Of a DNA stretch of 64,000 bases, positions 1 to 12,953 are shown one piece after another. This DNA comes from Myoxocephalus aenaeus. Taxonomy: Eukaryota; Chordata; Actinopteri; Perciformes; Cottidae. The notes beneath the pieces were generated by a model. It made no database searches, had not been told where the DNA came from, and saw only the letters and a list, made by a program, of their open reading frames with translations. The stretch's first letter is position 1; every line of letters begins with the position of its first letter. The translations under genes were made by a program, and so were the position numbers. The stretch lies in the NCBI GenBank assembly GCA_038501785.1, contig JBAMJR010000031.1, forward strand, positions 15,469,501-15,533,500. The letters run 5' to 3'.

Positions 1-1658
1 TTTTTTATCAGTCCTTGAGGCGGGCCGGCGGCCCTGAGCGAGCAGCGGGGAGGAGGCTGAGCTCAGCGGAGACTCCAAAAGGGAGATTTAGCCGGCAGAC
101 GAGGACACACACGCAGACACAGCTGAGACGCCGGTTACAGACAGGAAGTTAGAGAGATTGAAGCAAGGGTCAAGCTGAGGCGACGCCTGACAAAATGTTG
201 ACCTCCAGCATGAGCGCCGCTCAGTGTTGACTCTTTTTTTTAAATCTTGTCTACAACTAAGTTACGTTTAGGGTCATACCATGTACATTACATAAGAGTT
301 AACAAACCATGCCACTGTGTTGACAACCTGTCTTTACAGCCATTGGCCTGCATTTAACTTTATTCAGATCAAAAAGTAATTAGCAGGCTTTTCAAGCTTG
401 CTTAAAAAGTGCATTTATTAAAAAAGAGCAGTACTCTCAAAGTACTTACAAATAAGAAATACTTTATATTCGACGTGCATGTTGCATATTATCCTCACAT
501 CACTAAGATATAAGTTTGTAAAGTCATTTAGAGAGAATTTATTAGGGTTTAAAGGAATAATTTTGGCCTGGGTTTTGGCCAAAACGGGACCAACAAAGCG
601 GAGGTTATGGAACTATTTGAGTACTTCCGCCAAAGAACCAAAACAAACCATGAAGATCTTGGATGTTAAAACTGGCGCCGTCCCAGACCCTTTAATCTGC
701 TGGACTAGGACCAAGAAACCCGTGATGTCGGGTGCAGACAGAGGCCGTCACCTCGTAAATCAACGCGCGCTCCTCGGCAACGAGAGTCTGAGTCGTGAAT
801 CAAATTTAAACGGACCGCTGAATCAATTCTTATTAGCTGGTTCTACAGCAGCCTGGTCCGAAATGACAGAAAGGCAGAAAAATTAACCGTCGGCAAGAAA
901 GAAAAAACTACAATGAATGTTAAGAAAAGCTGGGTTCTCTCTACAGTGCTGGAATAGAACATTTAAAAATATAAAAAAAGACCACTCTACGTGCCTTATT
1001 TGATTGTATTATTTATAAAAGGAGAACACTCAATCAACCCTACAAACTAGATTATATTTTCATTTAAAATCAAAAATCCGCAGTTCACTATCATGTCATT
1101 TCTTATTTGATTAATTTAAATTTATAAACATGCCAATAAACTATAAATATAATATTTACTCCTTACAAATTATCAGCAGGCAGTCATTTATGTTTCCCCC
1201 CCCCCCTATCTCTCTTTGTTGTCCTGTCGGTCTTTGAGGGGATTAGTGAGGTAAACACAGTGACACGCGCCGCGTTCCACGTCACTCTCATGCCAGCTCG
1301 CTAAACAGGTGAGTGTCACTGAGCACGCGCAGGAAGTGTGAAATTTGGCGGCCTCTAAAAGGCTGAACTCTCACTAACGGCCCTGGCTTTGGAAAAAAGA
1401 AGCGATTCAGAGGAAGCGATTTAAAAAAAAGGCTTTTAGAGTTTTAGATAGCATAGTTTGACCCTCAAAAGGAGAGTCAGTGATGTTTAAGAAACTTTTC
1501 AAAGGTTGTTTTTTTTAACTAAAGAAGTAAAGCCTCGGAAAAGATATTCATAAAAGACACCATTGCTTTGCGGTCAACATCGCATGGAAGGTTAAACAAG
1601 ACTTTCTTTTTCATCACATGCAGAGATATTCAAGTGTCCCAGGAACAGGTGAACTTAC
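1..1658. other. Presumed intron 1 of the minus-strand gene, no exon recognised
   Basis: This stretch lies downstream of the first exon of the minus-strand gene and is probably its intron. The first 235 bases are GC- and CpG-rich, unlike the AT-rich DNA that follows, so a separate promoter or untranslated exon could sit there. A 135-residue open frame at 479-886 (+) resembles no family I know, has no matching splice sites I could support, and is left out. A T/C-rich stretch near 1190-1210 is simple sequence. Confidence 0.35.
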
Positions 1659-1866
1659 CCTCTACCTCCTCCTCGTCGCAGATGTGCTTGAGCAAGGACG
1701 CCCCCCGGTCCAGCACCGCCTCGTCCTCCATCCTGTAGTAGTAAAAGAGGAAGAAAGACTGCTCACACTTCTCCTCCACAGACAACGTGGAGCCATAGCG
1801 CTTCGGCTCGTTCACCTGCAGTAGGTTTGGACTGGGGTTCAGTCTGGTGCTGCTGGTGGCGCTCAT
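1659..1866 (-). CDS. First coding exon of an unrecognised protein
   Basis: On the minus strand an ATG at 1866 opens a 69-codon frame that ends at a good splice donor (GAGG|GTAAGT, donor G at 1658), leaving the exon in phase 1. The frame begins MSATSSTRLN and contains a stretch with aromatic residues (FFLFYYYRMEDE) followed by an acidic end (DEEEVE). A frame six bases longer would need a GTG start and is not preferred. The remaining exons must lie further left, outside the window or hidden at 1-1650. The base composition is more GC-rich than the flanks, and a conserved-looking, non-repetitive peptide ending exactly at a strong donor supports a real exon. I do not recognise the family and assign no function. 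Confidence 0.6.
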
Positions 1867-4800
1867 CTCCACCCATTAAAGACTCTTTGACGGAAACGCT
1901 ACGCGACAGCGCCTTGAGCTCTGCGTTTCGGTAAAACTACTCTCAAGCGAGGGAATGCGCGTCGTCCTTGAGGAGGGCAAAGTGCGCAGTCGATAGGTAC
2001 GATGCAACGGGTTTAATCTGCCGGAGAGGGGGGTGAGGGAGAGGACAGGAAGTCTCTGCTAATTGAGTGACTGGTGCTGGTCATGCTTTGGAAGAAAAAA
2101 AAAACACAGACCGGCTGAGACTTGAACCCACCGAGATCTGGATCCGCCTCTGCCACACTTCACCTTTTAGAAACTGAATCAAGGTGATGTGTTTTTGTTT
2201 TTTATTATTACTGGTGGGGGGGATCTGAAAAAGTATCAGTCAGTGTTGTGTCTAATCAGTCACACGCCCACACACACTACAAAGCCTCTCCATCTGGTCC
2301 GGTAATGCCTGCCCCCCTCTCCACCGCCCTCCACCTAAGAAACAAGTGGGGCATCACATGTCTGTCTACTCATCCGCCCTTACAGGATTACGCCGGCTTT
2401 ACTTAAATGACAACACTCGCAGAGGCCCACAACAGGCCGGCGTGCCGGAGCCTCCCCTGCTCTCCAAGACGACTCCACGCCTCAAACAAACCGCGACGGG
2501 AAAGTGTTTCCTTCAGGTTAGCGCCGGGGCCGAAAGGACGTTTTGTTTTTGCGGTGGGGGCAATACACAGTATAGACTCTCAGTCAGCTACTAATCATTT
2601 GAGTCTTTCACACTAACAGCTCATTTACACGCATACATGTTAATCTTTGTCAGGATGAACAGTGTTGGCACTGCTAGACGCTGTCAATCAAAGCGTGAAA
2701 AAAATAGTAATTCACTAACACACTCAAAAGTAATTCTGGAAACACTTGAGCGTCATCCTAATGGGATCACAGAGAAATTGGTTTGTTTTGTTAATTAAAA
2801 AAAAGAAATCGCAAAATGGTTTTATCGTTTTGTTACAGATTAGTTAAAGGGTTCATAATAATCCTTACATATATATTTTTTTTATAAAATCAACGGTCAC
2901 ATTGAGTAAGAATTGGCCAAACAAAATGTAATAATATTATTATTATTTATTAATATTAGTTGAAACAAGAAGATTGTTAAGTGTCGATTGGAGAGTTTTT
3001 TCCCCCAATCACATCATGTTTATGTTTTGTTTTATGAAGCAGTAATGAAATGTTGTGACTGTGTCCGGTCATCCCTTGAATTGAGAAGCTTTAGTGTCAT
3101 AATATCTGTAATTTTCTCCAACTCAGTCAATTCTAGGTCAAAGGGGACGGGACAGCACGGGCTCAGTGTAACGGCAGGGGATACCCTGGCGTCAGAGGTC
3201 AAAGGTCAGCTGCAGAACAGCGCTCTTCCAGCTGTTCGGGATTCAGCGAGAAGACATTCTCTGTTCGCTGCGTCATAACCTTCATGTCACACATACTGAT
3301 AGATCCAGTTATCAGGTCAGTCATCAAAGAAGGAATAGGAAGAAAAGTAGGTTCACCGCCAAATCATCGGTGTTAATTTAGCTTTGTTAAAAAAATTAAA
3401 AAACTTGACAAGTACTTCTATGCATTCAGAGTGGTTGGTGGTTTTGACCTGTGATCAATTTTTGCTAGTCTTTCATGAAAAAGAAATGAGGCAAATTATA
3501 TTAAAATGCCACCTTTAGATTCTGGAGAAAGTTTTGGTTCCTACTGAAACATTAATTTTCACCTCAAATTAAAATACAGCAGGCTGATTGATGACTCTGA
3601 AGCCTCTCCAGAAGAAAGCAACTCAACTTTGATGTGTAACTCTGTCGGCTCAACTAGTGAAGCGTTTTAAAACAAACACCAGGATTAAAGTGTAAAGCAG
3701 ACCTCTTCCATCTCTGGACTTCACCAGCTTTGCTGCCGTTACCGGCCTTCCTGCTACCTCCATTGCCACCTATGGAACAATCATGGACATAACAGGCCGA
3801 CCTCCACTCTGCCTCAGCCGACATGTCTGCACCCAAGTTGTATTTCTACACTGAACGGAACATATCGTCAGAGGAGGAGGCGGCGACATGTTTATGTGAA
3901 GTAATTTGGCAAGAAAAGAAAAGAAAAGGTTTTTGCTTGTATGATGTGATCGTTGCGTGGAAACTATTTGTAAAGTGATGTGCATTCCAGGAGTTATTTA
4001 GTGACATAAAAACTATTTCTTCCCCTTTTTGTCTTTTTTTTTTGGTCCGTGAGAACTTGATTTCCTACATTTCCCAGAAAGCTTTTCAACCCTAAATAAA
4101 AAAACGCTGCACAGCAGACAATTTACAACACATGGTTTCCCTCTTGCTTCTACCTGGAGAGTGTCCAAGTTTCCCTGCATGATGATGTTGTGCATCTTCT
4201 CCTGAACTCTTCTTTCATCCCAGAATAACAGGGAAGGGTTGAAGAGATGGCAGAGTTTGTGGTTCCGATCTTCCACCAACATGATCACACTTTGACTCGA
4301 CCATAAATTATTTCTTGTTTAGAATTTGATTCCAAAGTTTGGAGTTCAACTTGGGGATTGGTGAAAAACTATGTTTTGGTCTCACATCTGCCTTTTGTGA
4401 TTTTCGATCACTGAAACAACTTCTACAATCAATATCCCTTTTAGCAGCACAAACCTGTTCCTGTTTAACAGGAATAAGAGGAAAAGTACAAAATAAAAAA
4501 ACGAACAGAAAGGGACCAACGGGATTCAAACTACACTACAAGCAGCACCTGAGCGTTTTTCAAGATGAATTGAATCATTTAAAATCAGTATTCTAAGTTA
4601 TGTATATATTGATTATCAATAGCTAAACCTTCAAACAACCGCACGACAAGACGTGAAAGCAATCAAAACTTGACTCGCTGTTACTTTGCTCTCTTGATTG
4701 TATATAAGCTGCTATCTGTGTTTCACTTCACAGATAACGTATCGGTCTCCCTGTCCTTGCAGGGCCTCCAGTAATCTGCATGTAGCCTACATTCCCTATC

Positions 4801-5194
4801 CGTTTGGAGAGGTGCGCGTGTTCTGTGTCTGTTCACGAGCAGATGCAACTGTTATGGGATACAATATCTACTGTCGTCGTTGCGCGGGATGTGAACAAAT
4901 GTGTCCGGGTCACGTATCCAGTATCCTGAACTCCAATCAAGTTTTGAAAAGTCGAAGAAGCCCCTCATGCAGTGACGGCAGAATTGGCAGAATGTCATCA
5001 GATATCAGATTTCCATGAACCTCAAAGGCTTTCTCACGGCACAATAAAAGGATGCGTGGAGTTTTTTGTTAAGCGATAGCCATGCTGGGCTTCCGTCTGA
5101 CAGCAGTTTTCACTGTGCATGAGGAAGAAACTCAAAAGCTTTGTTTGATGATAATTGCAACACAAACCACACCAGAAGTTCCCACTGCATACGT
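1867..5194. other. Intergenic DNA upstream of the minus-strand gene
   Basis: Bases 1867-2050 are relatively GC-rich and probably include the promoter and 5' untranslated region of the minus-strand gene. The rest is AT-rich with short poly-A/T tracts. Open frames here (for example at 3654-4288 minus and 4698-5018 plus) have no codon bias, domains or splice context that I could support. I see no gene. Confidence 0.4.
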
Positions 5195-5653
5195 TTAATT
5201 GTATGGTGTTCATTTTTTTGTTACTCAGCAGGTGTTGTGGGTCTGTTGGACCCGCTGTATTTTGGGTTTTTTAATTCAACACAATCAAACAATTTTATGT
5301 TAAAATACTCAACAGATGTTTTCTTCATCCCAATTAGAAGCAATATAAACAGCAAATATGGTTAATATTTGCTGTTTACCTTTGTTATAACACATTTAAG
5401 AATTAAAGTGCTACTCGTTTTTTTGTTTTTTGTTGATAAAATCAATAAAATCAATTATAATCAAGATGAGTGGACAAAATTCAACAAATTTACAAATGAA
5501 GCAAGGTTGTTCATAACTATTGACTTTTATTTATTTGAATTTCATTGAATTTCATTAGTAATGAGGTCATTTTACATAGCACAACATAGGGCTGTGGCTG
5601 GCTGCTGATGGGCTGGTCCTGTGGCTCGTCTTCTTTTTGGATGATGCTCAATC

Positions 5654-5782
5654 TCATTCAGACTCTGAATTTTCAGAAATATGATCTTCATATTCTGACA
5701 CTTCTTCATCTACCTCATCACCATCTTCTCTCTCTTCAAAAATCAATTCCAAGGCCCTCTCAGCAGAGAATCTTTTGGCCAT
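5654..5782 (-). pseudogene. N-terminal remnant of piggyBac-like transposase
   Basis: ATG at 5782 on the minus strand opens 42 codons beginning MAKRFSAERALELIFEE, followed by an acidic run (EDGDEVDEEVSEYEDH) and a stop at 5654-5656. A basic start followed by an acidic low-complexity segment is how transposases of fish piggyBac elements usually begin; a full protein is roughly 500-600 residues. Everything downstream, including the catalytic aspartates, is missing. It sits inside the TTAA-bounded element. Confidence 0.6.
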
Positions 5783-5968
5783 CTTGATCAGTTGTGATAA
5801 GGAACCACACTGGCAACGCTATATTTATAGTGTCGCACCCCAAACTTTCAGTTGGGTTAGAAAATAAGGATTGGTTGCCGTGAGACAGAGGGGGGATGTG
5901 AGAGTAGGCAGGTGTAGGTGTTTGAATTTTGCATCAATATTGCAAACTTGTGTGGGAACGGCGCGCGC

Positions 5969-5972
5969 GCAC

Positions 5973-6013
<41 letters not shown>

Positions 6014-6023
6014 TTTACAGCAG

Positions 6024-6098
<75 letters not shown>
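5969..6098. repeat. Compound (CA)n microsatellite
   Basis: Two long CA runs (about 5969-6011 and 6023-6098) are separated by a short ATTTACAGCAGG segment; the same TTACAGCAGG words follow the second run, so the array has duplicated part of its flank. Frames rich in His/Thr or Cys/Val here are artefacts. Confidence 0.95.
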
Positions 6099-6099
<1 letters not shown>

Positions 6100-6387
6100 A
6101 CAGCAGGCCCAGACATGAGGAGGACAGACTGAAGGTACACAGGACCTACAATTTCCACACTTTTATTAGCCCGGGTCCAGTGGACCCGAACACCCTGTAT
6201 GTAATATAAATGTGTAGGGGGGGGTTACGGTGTTCGGTCAATGAAAATGTTGTCTGATATATGCTCTTCGCAGAAAATGAGCCAAGGCCAATAAGTCTGA
6301 GTTTGAAAAAATAATGAATCATATTATTTTTGTTTTGATGAAAAATGAAAACGGGTCCCACAGACCCGAACACCATACAAGGGTTAA

Positions 6388-6816
6388 ACGATTGAGGGTC
6401 ACATGGGAGACAAAAAGCAGCTCGGGTTCAGCTGGGATTTAACAAAACCTGGTATTGTGGTGCCAATATCATCATGAAAAATGTCAAACAGACTTTTGTT
6501 TTCTAACTCAAGAAATGCAATTAGCATTTATTTATTTTCTGAAATTTGCAGTTTACACCCTTTTGGATCTATTTGCAGCACTTTACTTTGAGGACAGCCT
6601 TAACCGATTTACAGATTTTCCAATAAGAGCCTGTTGACACAGGAACCAGATGACTGAATGAATTACATTAATAATCTTGCAGGTGAATGTCTTTTGTGTC
6701 AGCGGGGAAAGGAGTTTTGGTGATGGCTTTCTAACAGCAAGCAGAAACAAATGATGCAGCGTCACCTTGGACACCGATTGCCCTCAAAATTAGAAGACCT
6801 ATGGACCAGTTTGGTA
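6388..6816. other. Intergenic, nothing recognised
   Basis: Unique-looking AT-rich DNA between the piggyBac-like element and duplication A. I see no gene or repeat signature. Confidence 0.4.
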
Positions 6817-7283
6817 GCAGTCCTCTTTTAAAAAGATAGATAAATCAATGAAGCCGGTTTAATCTTAAAGCTGCGACTGTGCCGCATGGGAGGAACAAAA
6901 GGTGGTGTGTCTAGAGCCACTCTACGCACGATCTTATCTGAGGTATGTTTTCCTCCAGGGCTCGGAGCCGCGCTTCAACTTTAACATTGTCACACTTTAA
7001 GTGACCTTTGAGGAGTGTGTTAACGTCCAAGCCCTGTGTAGTTCGAATAGTAGCACATTTAAATCGGACATGATAGAGCCCACACTGTCTGAAAGTCGTG
7101 TTTGACTTGTCATTACAAAACCATTTGGTCCCTGAAGTGCACCTGATAGCCAAGCGATTAATACTCCTTATATTAAGCAGCGGGAGCCGCTTGCAGCCTC
7201 ACCTACACACAGCTGCGCCTAATTCAATTTACTCAAGGGTCAAGTAGCTCTGCGTAGAGTGAAAATCGCTCCTGTAAAAAGCT
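6817..7283. repeat. Local duplication A, copy 1
   Basis: These 467 bases recur at 12951-13417 at a constant offset of 6134. I saw three single-base differences: C/A in GCGCTTCAA, G/A in CAGCGGGAG and A/C in GTGAAAATC. No coding frame or terminal repeat is visible. Sequence outside the segment is unrelated at the two sites. Confidence 0.93.
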
Positions 7284-8339
7284 TTGTTGAAGTCACTTAC
7301 TTCTTGCCGCTGCTCATCTCTTCAGGTTGCGTGTGATGTGTGATAAATCTCCTTAGTGAACGTGCTGAGCAGAGCGGATCACCGGAGCGGCTGCTGATGC
7401 TTGACCTGATAAAACAAGGAACAAATGGAGAGGTAATTTCTCTCTTTACAACCGAAGTTCGTCACTGAAAGGAACCACAACACCATGAGGGAATAATTAA
7501 GGTTTAAAAACTATTTGATTTGATTTATAAACACAAGGCAGTAAAATGTGATCAAAGGAGAAACAGAGATCACACAAAAAAGGAGAAATACAACAAATAT
7601 AATGCAAACACTCACAACAAAAGTAATCTCGTGATCAATTTCAGGACACTTATCTGACTGAATAACCTGATGCAGTTGCTTTGGCTGCTAATAGTAAACG
7701 GCACTATCGTAAAATCAGACTAACTGGCCCAAACAAAACAAACCAAAACACACTCGCGCTGCGCATTTACGCACGAGCCAACCTTTAATCAATGATAAAT
7801 AGTTCCCAATACAACTTTACACCACGCAGCTAGCATGACTCAAAAAAGCATTATTAAAAAAAAAAGTGACATAAAGCGCGATAGAGTGGCTGAAGCCCTG
7901 AAGGAACCGGTGACACGCTGTCAGGAAATGACCCGTAGTATTATTAAGGTGATTTAATGCTCGAGGCGCCTCGTTAACGCACGCACACGAGGCCTGTGGG
8001 CTGGGGGGAGAAATGCCCTTCCGAAGGTGGACTGGACCGAGAGCGAGGGACTCACCGCTGCGTGGTTCCCGTGTGGCTTGCTGTGTCACCGCTACGGTGG
8101 CATGAAGGTGAAGAAGTCCACTTCCACGGCGCGGGGTTAGTTTGAGTGAAGCGTCGCACGGCGACTGCGCTCAGCACGCTGCCGCCTCTATCTGCTGGAC
8201 CATCCTTCTGTCAACGCCACTCCTCCGGTGGGAGGTCAAACCGCTCCACTGCTGCACCATCATCACTTTACCAGCTCCCCCACCACCACCAGCAGCAGCA
8301 GCAGCAGCAGCCAGTAGTGAACCAAGTCATTGTTTCAGC
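7284..8339. other. Intergenic, CpG-containing, no gene recognised
   Basis: Bases 7740-8260 are moderately GC-rich with several CpGs and a short CAG run at 8290-8310, which yields open frames at 7817-8089 (minus) and 8142-8438 (plus). Neither looks like a known protein. A promoter or non-coding exon is possible but unsupported. Confidence 0.35.
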
Positions 8340-8620
8340 GTGAAGTCAGCAATCTGTGGACGTTATTACACACTTCATATACACTACACATACATACTTA
8401 GCATTTTTGCACTTCCCTATTGTTTAAGTTTAATTTAATTTCCTAAATTAATACTCTCTGCACATATCTTTCATCCCAGCTTTTTGTATTTTATTTTTAT
8501 TTTTGTATATATCTTTCATCCCTGTTTTATATTTTATTTTGTGCCTGTAAGTTGCTGCTACTCTGACAACAAATGTCCCCTTGGGGATTAATAAAGTATA
8601 TATTCATTCATTCAAACATA
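8340..8620 (+). mobile_element. 3' tail of a LINE (CR1/L2/Rex-type)
   Basis: The segment ends with CCCCTTGGGGATTAATAAAG followed by a short (ATTC)n tail at about 8604-8617. A 3' untranslated region ending in AATAAAG plus a tetranucleotide tail is characteristic of CR1/L2/Rex-like retrotransposons of fish. No reverse-transcriptase coding sequence is present, so this is a 5'-truncated copy; its left edge is uncertain. Confidence 0.6.
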
Positions 8621-9366
8621 AACAATACGTGAATCGTTGTAGTTTTGCTCAGATAACATCTATGAAAAAATAGTAGGCTGATAAAATAATAATAAAACAT
8701 ACCTACAACAATATTTAAGACACATTCTTCTTTATGTATTTATATTTTGACTTTTGACTTTTTGTCTACTATCATAGTTCCTCTGGGATGTTTGTCCAGC
8801 ATTCCTCTCCACGATGTTCTGCAGGATAACTCCGGTGTCCTTTCACAACAAGACACTCGCTGGGATTTGTTTATGTACTTGATTTGTGAATTATGTATTT
8901 TGAATCTACAGCTCCATCTGTTGGAGGTAACGTGGCAAGATTAGACTGTCATTACCGTCACACACACACACACTGTATATTCTACTGTAACAGGTGGAAC
9001 AGCAATCGGCTAACAATAAGTGACTTAGATGATCACTCAATTTGTGCTGTAAGAACATTTTTGGCATAATTTACAAAATACAAAATAAATGGAGAAATTA
9101 TTTCATGTATTATCGGCTCACCGAGACTTCAAGGATGATCTATTTACAAAAAGATACAACTCGAAGATCTATATTATTACAGTACACATTCATATAAGCA
9201 AAGTTGTGAGACCATTCTCTCTTCTTATTTCCTTTACATGATTAGGCTGAGATTTGCAGATTTAATCAGCCCAAGTCTCAAATTATCCACAAGCTCTCTG
9301 ACTTTCTATTAGAGGGATTTTTGTTGTATTACATGTTTGTGAAACGTTGTATTACATGTTTGTTCC

Positions 9367-9396
<30 letters not shown>
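9367..9396. repeat. (AAT)n microsatellite
   Basis: About ten uninterrupted AAT units. Confidence 0.95.
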
Positions 9397-9399
<3 letters not shown>

Positions 9400-10771
9400 G
9401 GGGAGTTTATTGTTTGCACCCTCTTTGCTTTGTCTTTGTGTTAAGTTTCCATCCATCCCAAATTGTTGGATGACACACTCATACTTCAGCTTTAACTGCA
9501 AAGTATTTCAGGAAATAAAGAAAGCCGTGTGTGTAGCTCCGCCATGGCCCTCTGAGATTATCAATCCATAACAGGTTCAAAATGGTTTGAAAACACTCAT
9601 TAACTCGTGTCTTTCAGGCAAAAGTTAACCTACTGCAAAACAGGAAAGTACTTATATAAGATGTCATTACACAACTTTTAGAACATAACTGTTATTCTCC
9701 TCAAGATTGGTGGCACTGCTCGCTATATGTGACGTATTACGGCACTGTTGTGTTCCATGTAGCCTTTATTTAACGGTTTATTTACTGCCTAAGTTGTGCC
9801 CAGCGTCTTCTGTTTTCAAAGCAATTAGTGAAAGTGTGATTCTTTGGAACGTAAAAGTCTGTCGGAGGAATGACGTCTAGTGTTGGTCTACCAAAATCTT
9901 TACAGAAGGTTTTCCTCTTTGAACAATTTAACGTAGAACAAGATTAAACAGCAGAATGATGTCTAAAAGGTTTTGGATCTTTGGCACACTCCTCTGATGT
10001 GTGCTCTATCGGTACAAACGCGGCTGTTCACAAATTGTTTCTTCAGTCTGGTGGAACACAATTATTACTGCACAGAAGAACAGAACACACATTGCAGCTC
10101 TTAGGCCACCCCATCCCGGGCCTGGGAATAGATGCCATGGGGCTGGAGATCTGCCTCCCATCCCGTTACTTAGGTGGTCTTAGTTATTCTCAGACAAATC
10201 TCTGCTGTCATATGTTTGGACTGTGGAGACACATGTTTTATTTATGATGAAAACCAAATATTTGACTGTGTGCACGTGTATACTGTAAAGAGTCAAGTTT
10301 AAAGAGCAAGGTTTGTTTTAGTTTTTTGCCCTCTTTGGTTGAAAGTCTGTTTCCTGTGTGCTGTTCACACTATACGGACACACCACGGAGTAAAGCCACA
10401 GGAGGACAGCAAAAACAAGATTTTCAGGCGAGTTAAGTTGAAATACATGAATCTCAATCAAAACAAAAAATAAAATCACTGGACCTACTTTCTCAAGAAA
10501 CTATCAAAAGTTACAACTTGAAATGAGAAATGTGAGACGAATCAATGAGTGAACACCTCTGAATGGGTCACTCAACGTAAAGTTTGAGTGCATAATTACA
10601 TAATAAATCTTGAGGAGTATAACGAGCGCGGCATGAATTGTGTGCCCCTCCTGTTCGCTGCTGTCGACTCATTTATCAAAAGAAAGAAGGAAAAAAGCTT
10701 TTGAACCCTCAGAGGAGAGAAAAAGGTTTAAGAAGCTATTTGTCAGCGGGTGCCCTCGAGGGCGTACGAGC

Positions 10772-10794
10772 CACACACACGCACACACACACAC

Positions 10795-10837
<43 letters not shown>
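10772..10837. repeat. (CA)n microsatellite
   Basis: CA dinucleotide run with two CG interruptions near 10780 and 10799. Confidence 0.95.
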
Positions 10838-10838
<1 letters not shown>

Positions 10839-12479
10839 ATCATCTTCTGGCGGGATTTAGTTACTGTTTTTTCCTTTGTCAGCAGCAGATACAAATAAAA
10901 GCTGCAGCTCCGTTGCTCTATTTTTAATGAGTTGCATGTCAAACCCCCACGTCAACATTGACCGTAAAAGGGATGGTTCAGATTCTTTTAGGTGAGGCCC
11001 AGTTTGGAGAAGCAGTACCGGCGCGGGCCAGCAGCAAAACTTATTTTAGCCCCTTAAAAAAAATAATCTGTTCAAGTGTACTACAGTGTATAAAGAATAT
11101 TTTTACCAAGATACCTTGCCGTCAGATAGTTCCTTCCAACAGGGATGAACAAAAACAGGAAGTTTAATAACATAATAACACAAAGAAACTAATCGATTAT
11201 GGAAGGTAGGGACCAGCAACACGTGTGTTCTGCGAGAAAGGAAAAAAAGGAGGAATAGAACGTCCGAAGGCAAGATAAAGCGGACAAAATAATCAACATA
11301 AAGCGTACACCTAAACTGATATTGATTTTTTTATTTTATTTTTATGGGCCTGGGTGTCAAAAATGGGCAGCACATTGCTTTGCTTCCGTGGTGGTTCTCC
11401 TGCCCATTTCTCCAAACTGAGGGCGTGTCACGACTGTCATAGTAATATGATGACTATGGATAAGTACTTCATACAACCCTCCCCTTACAAAAATCCAAAC
11501 AATCTCTATAACTGTCATAACCTAATCCTAACATCCATTCTATATATATATTTGGATTAGTTGCAATGACCCTGGTGCCCCAGTGGAGGACATGTGGTCC
11601 TCATGTAACCGGTCAAACCAACACACATGCGCACACACAAAAGACTGTCGCTGTCTCACTTCGTCACTCAGGTCTCTGGAGACGTAGAGCAGTATGACCT
11701 TAGCCACATCTGCTCGCCTGATACCTGGAAGAGCAGGAACACACAGCACACCTGCTCAGGGTTACGATTCAACCTAAACGCCACCTCAAAGATACCGGCA
11801 TGTGACGCATATGCCGGTTATTAACCGGCGGAATTGCTCCAAGGTAGCCTCATTAGGACACAAGCCCGCGTGGCGTCGTTTGCCTGCACGCTCGGGTCTC
11901 TAATTCACTTTTTGTTTCCGTCTCTGTCTGCTTGGTAAAACAGGCCAGGCCGGCACACACTCACGAGCCAACGAAATGCTATGGCATTCAGATAACGGCT
12001 CTTATTGTTGCATCTTTATTCAAAACTGTCCAGTGCAGTGGACATGGGTTCAAATCTATTTGAATTTACACTTTAAAAGAAAAGAAAAAATATATATTTT
12101 CAGGAGATAATTGGTAAAAACTGACAACCTTACAAATGTGCGCATTAGCTCCTTCGCTGTCGTTATTTACTCTGACGGAAAAAAGTAAATGTCTGCCAAG
12201 TCTCACAACGATGACTTTTGTTGACTGGGCAATATGCCGTTAAACGACTTGGATAGGAGAGGGGGGATAATTACCCTGTCAGATACACTAACAAGAACTT
12301 GCGCGCGCGCGTGCACACACACAGCTAGCTAACGTTAGCCACTGCTAACACACACTTAACTTAACTTTGGTGCAGATAGTACAAGTCGGAGATTCCGTAC
12401 TGCGTCTGCGTGGAGACATCACCTTTGTTTTTACTGGGTCAGACGGTATGAAGGAGTCATAAAGGCGCTGGCAGGCGGC

Positions 12480-12953
12480 TTTCTGTTCTTGTAAGGAAAA
12501 GATCTGACTTCTTCCTCCACCAATGCTGCCACCTGACAAATGCAAGTCCACTAATCACGTAGGCCCATTTTTGTTTAGCTTTGGTTTGGTCTCCACAAAG
12601 ATATTTCCTTAGATGCTAGCTCTAATTGGATGCTATGTTCACGTCTTGCTATTGTTTTTTCACCCGAATCATCCAGTTGAGTTCAGAAAAGTACTTTTCA
12701 GAATCAGAAAGGCAGAATGCAGTGACGCCATTATTGTTCAGTTGTTCAAAGGCAAGAAACCTTGTCTTTAGTGTTACGTGACACGCAGAAGCGACATGTT
12801 TTTGTCGCTCAACTGAGAAGTCAGCTCTTTGAAGGCCTACAGACTAACCTTGGTTGCTGTGTAACAATTCATTTTAACACCGAACTGAGCTCACGTTTGT
12901 CAAACTTAGACTGGATAATATTCAGTACATTGGAGAGTAACATTTAACTTGCA
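12480..12953. repeat. Local duplication B, copy 1 (in mosaic)
   Basis: These bases recur at 15588-16061 at an offset of 3108 and looked identical throughout, including an encoded 61-codon frame that I regard as chance. The right edge joins directly to duplication A copy 2 through shared GCA. Confidence 0.93.

Larger units (their letters stand above)
5195..6387 (-). mobile_element. Internally deleted piggyBac-like DNA transposon
   Basis: The element is bounded by TTAA at 5195-5198 and TTAA at 6384-6387, the target-site duplication of the piggyBac superfamily. Just inside are inverted ends: TTGTATGGTGTTC at 5199 on the plus strand and CCCTTGTATGGTGTTC reading in from 6383 on the minus strand. 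Both ends also carry a GGGTCTGT(T/G)GGACCCG-type palindrome typical of fish piggyBac elements. Internally, a short minus-strand frame (5654-5782) looks like the acidic N-terminus of the transposase; the DDD catalytic core is absent. A long CA tract has expanded inside. The two ends differ by three bases (CCC missing on the left), so the copy is decayed and cannot encode transposase. Confidence 0.75.
8621..12448. other. Intergenic, no gene recognised
   Basis: AT-rich non-coding DNA with simple repeats: (AAT)n at 9367-9396, (CA)n at 10772-10837 and GC/CA at 12300-12322. Short open frames at 9981-10247 and 11540-11824 lack any family signature. The segment 12361-12448 may be the left flank of the retroelement remnant described further on. 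Confidence 0.4.

Noticed and set aside
479..886. 135-codon plus-strand frame
   Set aside because: No recognisable domain, AT-rich start and no splice context; length is compatible with chance.
5825..6209. Several Cys/Val or His/Thr-rich frames
   Set aside because: They are translations of the CA microsatellite in different frames; the same applies at 10638-10942 and 24882-25267.
12762..12947. Identical 61-codon frames at 12762-12947 and 15870-16055
   Set aside because: They are identical only because segment B is duplicated; no support for coding.
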